From: an uncultured Prevotella sp. | GTDB taxonomy: Bacteria > Bacteroidota > Bacteroidia > Bacteroidales > Bacteroidaceae | Length of the DNA stretch: 25,840 bases | Direction of reading: 5' to 3' | Assembly (NCBI GenBank): GCA_947304695.1 | Contig: CAMZBS010000021.1 | Location: 1-25,840 of the forward strand | Part shown: positions 23,271 through 25,840 of the stretch, piece by piece | Numbering within the stretch: position 1 is the stretch's first letter | Layout: each line of letters begins with the position of its first letter | Made by a program: the position numbers and the translations under genes | The notes under the pieces: model-generated | Told to the model about the DNA's origin: nothing | Databases searched by the model: none | The model's input: the letters and a program-made list of their open reading frames with translations, nothing else

Positions 23271-23334
23271 GTCCCAAAGCCACGCTGGTTTGAGAATTTT
23301 TTTTGTCCGCAAAATCGAAATTACCGGGGCTTAG

Positions 23335-23367
23335 TTGCATGAGAAGAAGAAAAAATTCGTAACTTTG
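23335..23367 (+). promoter_or_regulatory. Promoter of the GSCFA gene
   Basis: TAACTTTG (23360-23367) follows a TTG at 23335-23337 with a 22-nt spacer. The ATG at 23389 is 21 nt after the box. Confidence 0.7.
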
Positions 23368-23388
23368 CGCTCATAAAGCCAAGACCGA

Positions 23389-24180
23389 ATGGAATTCCGA
23401 ACACCCATCAACATACCGGCACCGCCGTTTCAGATTGAGCCGCTCGAAGAACTGCTCTTCGTGGGGTCATGCTTTGCCGACGGCATCGGACAGAGGTTCC
23501 GCGAAGAACGGTTCCCTGTAACGGTCAACCCGCTGGGCACGATGTACAACCCGGCATCGGTGCTGCACACCATTGAGAAGTGCGAAGCCGCTCCACGCGT
23601 GGCCTTCATCACACTGGGCACGAACCACGTCTATCGGTTGAAGGCAACAGGAGAGATTGTGGACAACTGCCAGAAGCGGCCCGCCAGCCTCTTCAGCGAG
23701 GAGGAACTGAGCATTGACGCGTGTGCAGACTACCTGAGACAGGCCGTCGAAGTGCTCCGAGGCCGTCGCAGCGATGTGCAGGTGGTGTTCACCGTCAGCC
23801 CCATCCGCTACAGGAAATACGGGTTCCATGAGAGTCAGTTGTCGAAGGCCGTTCTGCTGCTGGCCGTAGACCGCATCACCGCTGAAGATTCGTCGCTCAC
23901 CTACTTCCCTGCCTACGAGATCATGATGGACGAGTTGCGCGACTACCGCTTCTATAAGGAGGACATGCTCCACCCCTCGGCTCAGGCCGTGGAGTACATC
24001 TGGCAACAGCTCGTAGACTGTTATTTCTCGCCCCGTGCCAAGGCTTTCCTCAAGGAGTGGAAGCCCGTGAAGGAGGCATTGGCCCACCGCCCGCTGCATC
24101 CCGACAGCGAGGAATATCAGCAGTTCCTGGCCGAAACGCGCCGCAAGGAAGCCGAACTGCTGGCCCGCTACAGCCCGTAA
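23389..24180 (+). CDS. GSCFA-domain protein (SGNH-hydrolase-like), short form
   Basis: This is a 263-residue cytosolic protein without a signal peptide. FVGSCFADGIG (about 24-34) is the motif that names the family and carries the likely nucleophilic serine region. NPLGTMYNPASV, ITLGTNHVYRL, FTVSPIRYRKYG and DMLHPSAQAVEYIW (with the likely catalytic His) follow in the usual order. GSCFA proteins are thought to be SGNH-type hydrolases or acyltransferases of unknown substrate. In Bacteroidota they often lie beside murF-alr, as here, with its ATG 104 bp downstream. The protein seems about 50 residues shorter than usual: the segment normally between the NPxG...NP block and the TxGT block is nearly absent, though all core motifs remain. 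A cell-wall role is inferred from the neighbour only. Confidence 0.88.
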   Translation: MEFRTPINIPAPPFQIEPLEELLFVGSCFADGIGQRFREERFPVTVNPLGTMYNPASVLHTIEKCEAAPRVAFITLGTNHVYRLKATGEIVDNCQKRPASLFSEEELSIDACADYLRQAVEVLRGRRSDVQVVFTVSPIRYRKYGFHESQLSKAVLLLAVDRITAEDSSLTYFPAYEIMMDELRDYRFYKEDMLHPSAQAVEYIWQQLVDCYFSPRAKAFLKEWKPVKEALAHRPLHPDSEEYQQFLAETRRKEAELLARYSP

Positions 24181-24224
24181 GTGCCTGTTTTTAGGCCGAC
24201 ACACTGTTTTTTTATGCTTTTTTC

Positions 24225-24256
24225 TTGCTTAAATACGGGGAAACTTCGTACCTTTG
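24225..24256 (+). promoter_or_regulatory. Promoter of murF-alr
   Basis: TACCTTTG (24249-24256) has a TTG at 24225-24227 with a 21-nt spacer. The predicted start is near 24263, about 22 nt before the ATG at 24285. The gene therefore has its own promoter in addition to any read-through from the GSCFA gene. Confidence 0.7.
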
Positions 24257-24284
24257 CACATCGTTTAAACACAAAATAGCAAAG

Positions 24285-25840
24285 ATGACATACAGCATTG
24301 AAAAGGTGGCGACGCTCATCGGGGCGCGCCGTTACGGAGAATCTGAAGCCACCGTGGGGTGGCTGCTGACCGACAGCCGTTCGCTGTGTTTTCCCGAGCA
24401 GACCCTGTTCTTCGCCCTGCGCACACAAAGCGGCGACGGACACAAATATATTGCTGACCTGTATCAGCGCGGCGTGTACTCGTTTGTCGTGGAGGAGGTG
24501 CCGCAGGACTATGAGCATACCTATCCGAAGGCCAACTTCCTGAAAGTCACGTCGCCTCTGGCTGCCCTGCAACGGCTGGCCGAACGCCACCGCGACGAGT
24601 TTTCAATACCCATCGTGGGCATCACGGGTTCGAACGGAAAGACGATGGTGAAGGAATGGCTCTATCAGTTGCTGCTGCCTTCAATGAAGATTACCCGTTC
24701 GCCCCGCAGCTACAACTCGCAGATAGGCGTGCCGCTCTCCGTATGGCTGCTGAACGAGCATTCACGCGTGGGCATCTTCGAAGCCGGCATCAGCATGCCG
24801 GGCGAGATGGAGGCCCTGCATGACATCATACAGCCCACCATCGGCGTGTTTACATCGCTTGGCACGGCCCATCAGGAGAACTTCCGCTCGCTGGAAGAGA
24901 AGTGCATGGAGAAGCTGCAGCTGTTCCATGACACAGAGGCCGTGGTCTACCCCAGCGACGACGACATCGTGAGCCGCTGCATACGCCGCTCGGGCTACAA
25001 GGGGGAACGCATAGGCTGGTCGCAGCAGAACCCGGAAGCACCGCTGTTCGTGGAAAGCATTGCCACCACCCACACACCGCTCACCACCGAAGTGACCTAT
25101 ATATATAAAGGAACGCGCGCGAAGTACGCAATCCCCTTCATCGACGAGGCTTCGGTCGAGAACAGCATCACCGCTGCTGCCGCAGCACTCCATCTGGGCG
25201 TGACACCCGAAGAATTAGCTGAACGCATGCCACGACTGGAGTCGGTGGCCATGCGCCTGGAGGTGAAACAGGGACAGCACGGGCTGACGCTGATCAACGA
25301 TGCCTACAACAACGACATAAACTCGCTCGACATCGCGCTCGATTTCATGAACCGCAGACCCGACGAGAAAGGCCGTAGCCGCACGCTCATTCTGAGCGAC
25401 ATCTATCAGAGCGGTGAGCAGGCGGCTTCGCTCTACCGCGAGGTGGCCCGCCTGTGCAGTCAGAGGGGCATCGACAAGCTCATCGGAATAGGCCCAGAGA
25501 TAGGTAGCGCAGCCCAGGTATTCGAACTGAAAGAGAAGCATTTCTTCAACACCGTCGAGGAGTTTCTGGACAGTCAGACCTTCAAGCTCATGCACGACGA
25601 GGTGGTGCTGCTGAAAGGGGCACGACGCTTCGGCTTTGAGCATATCACGGAACTGCTGGAACAGAAGGTACACGAGACCATCCTGGAGGTGGACCTTTCG
25701 GCACTGGTGGCCAACCTGAACCACTTCCGCTCCTATCTGAAGCCGAACACGAAGATGGTGTGCATGATTAAGGCCGACGGATACGGAGCCGGTGCCATCG
25801 AGATTGCCAAGACGCTGCAGGACCACCGCGTGGACTATCT
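24285..25840 (+). CDS. murF-alr: Bifunctional MurF ligase / alanine racemase (runs off the right edge)
   Basis: The visible 518 codons start at ATG 24285 (MTYSIEKVATLIGARRYG). The MurF part (about 1-460) adds D-Ala-D-Ala to the UDP-MurNAc-tripeptide in peptidoglycan synthesis. It has the ATP loop GITGSNGKT (112-120) and the Mur-ligase blocks RSYNSQIGVPLSV, FEAGISMPGEME, and INDAYNNDINSLDIALDF. Around residue 472 an alanine racemase domain begins (ILEVDLSALVANLNHFR), with the pyridoxal-phosphate lysine K496 in MIKADGYGAG. The rest of the racemase is outside the window. The fusion is common in Bacteroidota and would supply both D-Ala and its ligation in one protein. The reading frame is intact up to the edge. 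Confidence 0.93.
   Translation, partial: MTYSIEKVATLIGARRYGESEATVGWLLTDSRSLCFPEQTLFFALRTQSGDGHKYIADLYQRGVYSFVVEEVPQDYEHTYPKANFLKVTSPLAALQRLAERHRDEFSIPIVGITGSNGKTMVKEWLYQLLLPSMKITRSPRSYNSQIGVPLSVWLLNEHSRVGIFEAGISMPGEMEALHDIIQPTIGVFTSLGTAHQENFRSLEEKCMEKLQLFHDTEAVVYPSDDDIVSRCIRRSGYKGERIGWSQQNPEAPLFVESIATTHTPLTTEVTYIYKGTRAKYAIPFIDEASVENSITAAAAALHLGVTPEELAERMPRLESVAMRLEVKQGQHGLTLINDAYNNDINSLDIALDFMNRRPDEKGRSRTLILSDIYQSGEQAASLYREVARLCSQRGIDKLIGIGPEIGSAAQVFELKEKHFFNTVEEFLDSQTFKLMHDEVVLLKGARRFGFEHITELLEQKVHETILEVDLSALVANLNHFRSYLKPNTKMVCMIKADGYGAGAIEIAKTLQDHRVDY

Larger units (their letters stand above)
22804..23388. other. Gene-free interval of about 585 bp between the divergent lipoprotein operon and GSCFA gene
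   Basis: It holds the operon promoter (22829-22861), a small hairpin ACCGC-TTC-GCGGT (22999-23011), the 24-bp segment shared with the 4.2-kb region (23039-23062), the 22-bp-phased array (23117-23270) and the GSCFA promoter (23335-23367). No convincing protein or tRNA gene was found; short plus-strand ORFs here overlap the repeats and promoters. Confidence 0.7.

Noticed and set aside
24183..24196. Terminator after the GSCFA gene (GCCT-GTTTTT-AGGC)
   Set aside because: The stem has only four pairs and the T-rich stretch lies about 10 nt further on, so it is not a convincing terminator.

Overview
The window looks like a chromosomal segment of a Bacteroidota bacterium, most likely Prevotellaceae. 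The basis is: promoters of the TAnnTTTG type with a TTG element about 21-22 bp upstream in front of several genes; lipoproteins with acidic residues after the lipid-modified cysteine; a TonB-dependent receptor paired with a DUF4249 lipoprotein; an Fkp-type fucokinase/GDP-fucose pyrophosphorylase; a MurF-alanine racemase fusion next to a GSCFA gene; and C-terminal tails of the YDLQGR...GIYI..GKK type on secreted enzymes. No tRNA, rRNA, transposase or CRISPR-cas gene was seen.

Layout. (1) Positions 1-14368 form a glycan-degradation cluster. A GH115 alpha-glucuronidase is translationally coupled to a GH43 enzyme that leaves the window on the left (minus strand). Next is a 1595-residue minus-strand protein joining a purple-acid-phosphatase-like phosphoesterase to a divergent GH115 domain. 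Divergent from it is a plus-strand pair: a GH43 enzyme with a second propeller-like domain, then a serine-type S1 sulfatase with a LamG-like domain. No SusC/SusD pair is present. (2) Positions 14378-18433 hold a fucose permease gene (fucP) divergent from fkp, giving uptake of L-fucose and its conversion to GDP-L-fucose. (3) Positions 18437-22770 hold a minus-strand operon of an unknown lipoprotein, a TonB-dependent receptor and a DUF4249 lipoprotein. (4) Positions 23389-25840 hold a short GSCFA protein and the start of murF-alr.

How it fits together. The three promoters of the glycan cluster share the same arrangement: two GACC-type half-sites spaced 21 bp apart, the proximal one exactly 32 nt before the TAnnTTTG box. 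This points to one regulator, probably of AraC-like DNA-binding type, controlling the cluster. The substrate is probably an acidic, possibly sulfated, xylan- or arabinogalactan-like glycan; this is inferred from enzyme families only.

The least explained signals are two intergenic arrays (about 4267-4420 and 23117-23270). In both, a GAGSCTT-like heptamer, in either orientation, recurs every 22 bp. Both are preceded by a related 24-bp segment. They suggest a dispersed, phased repeat element of unknown function.
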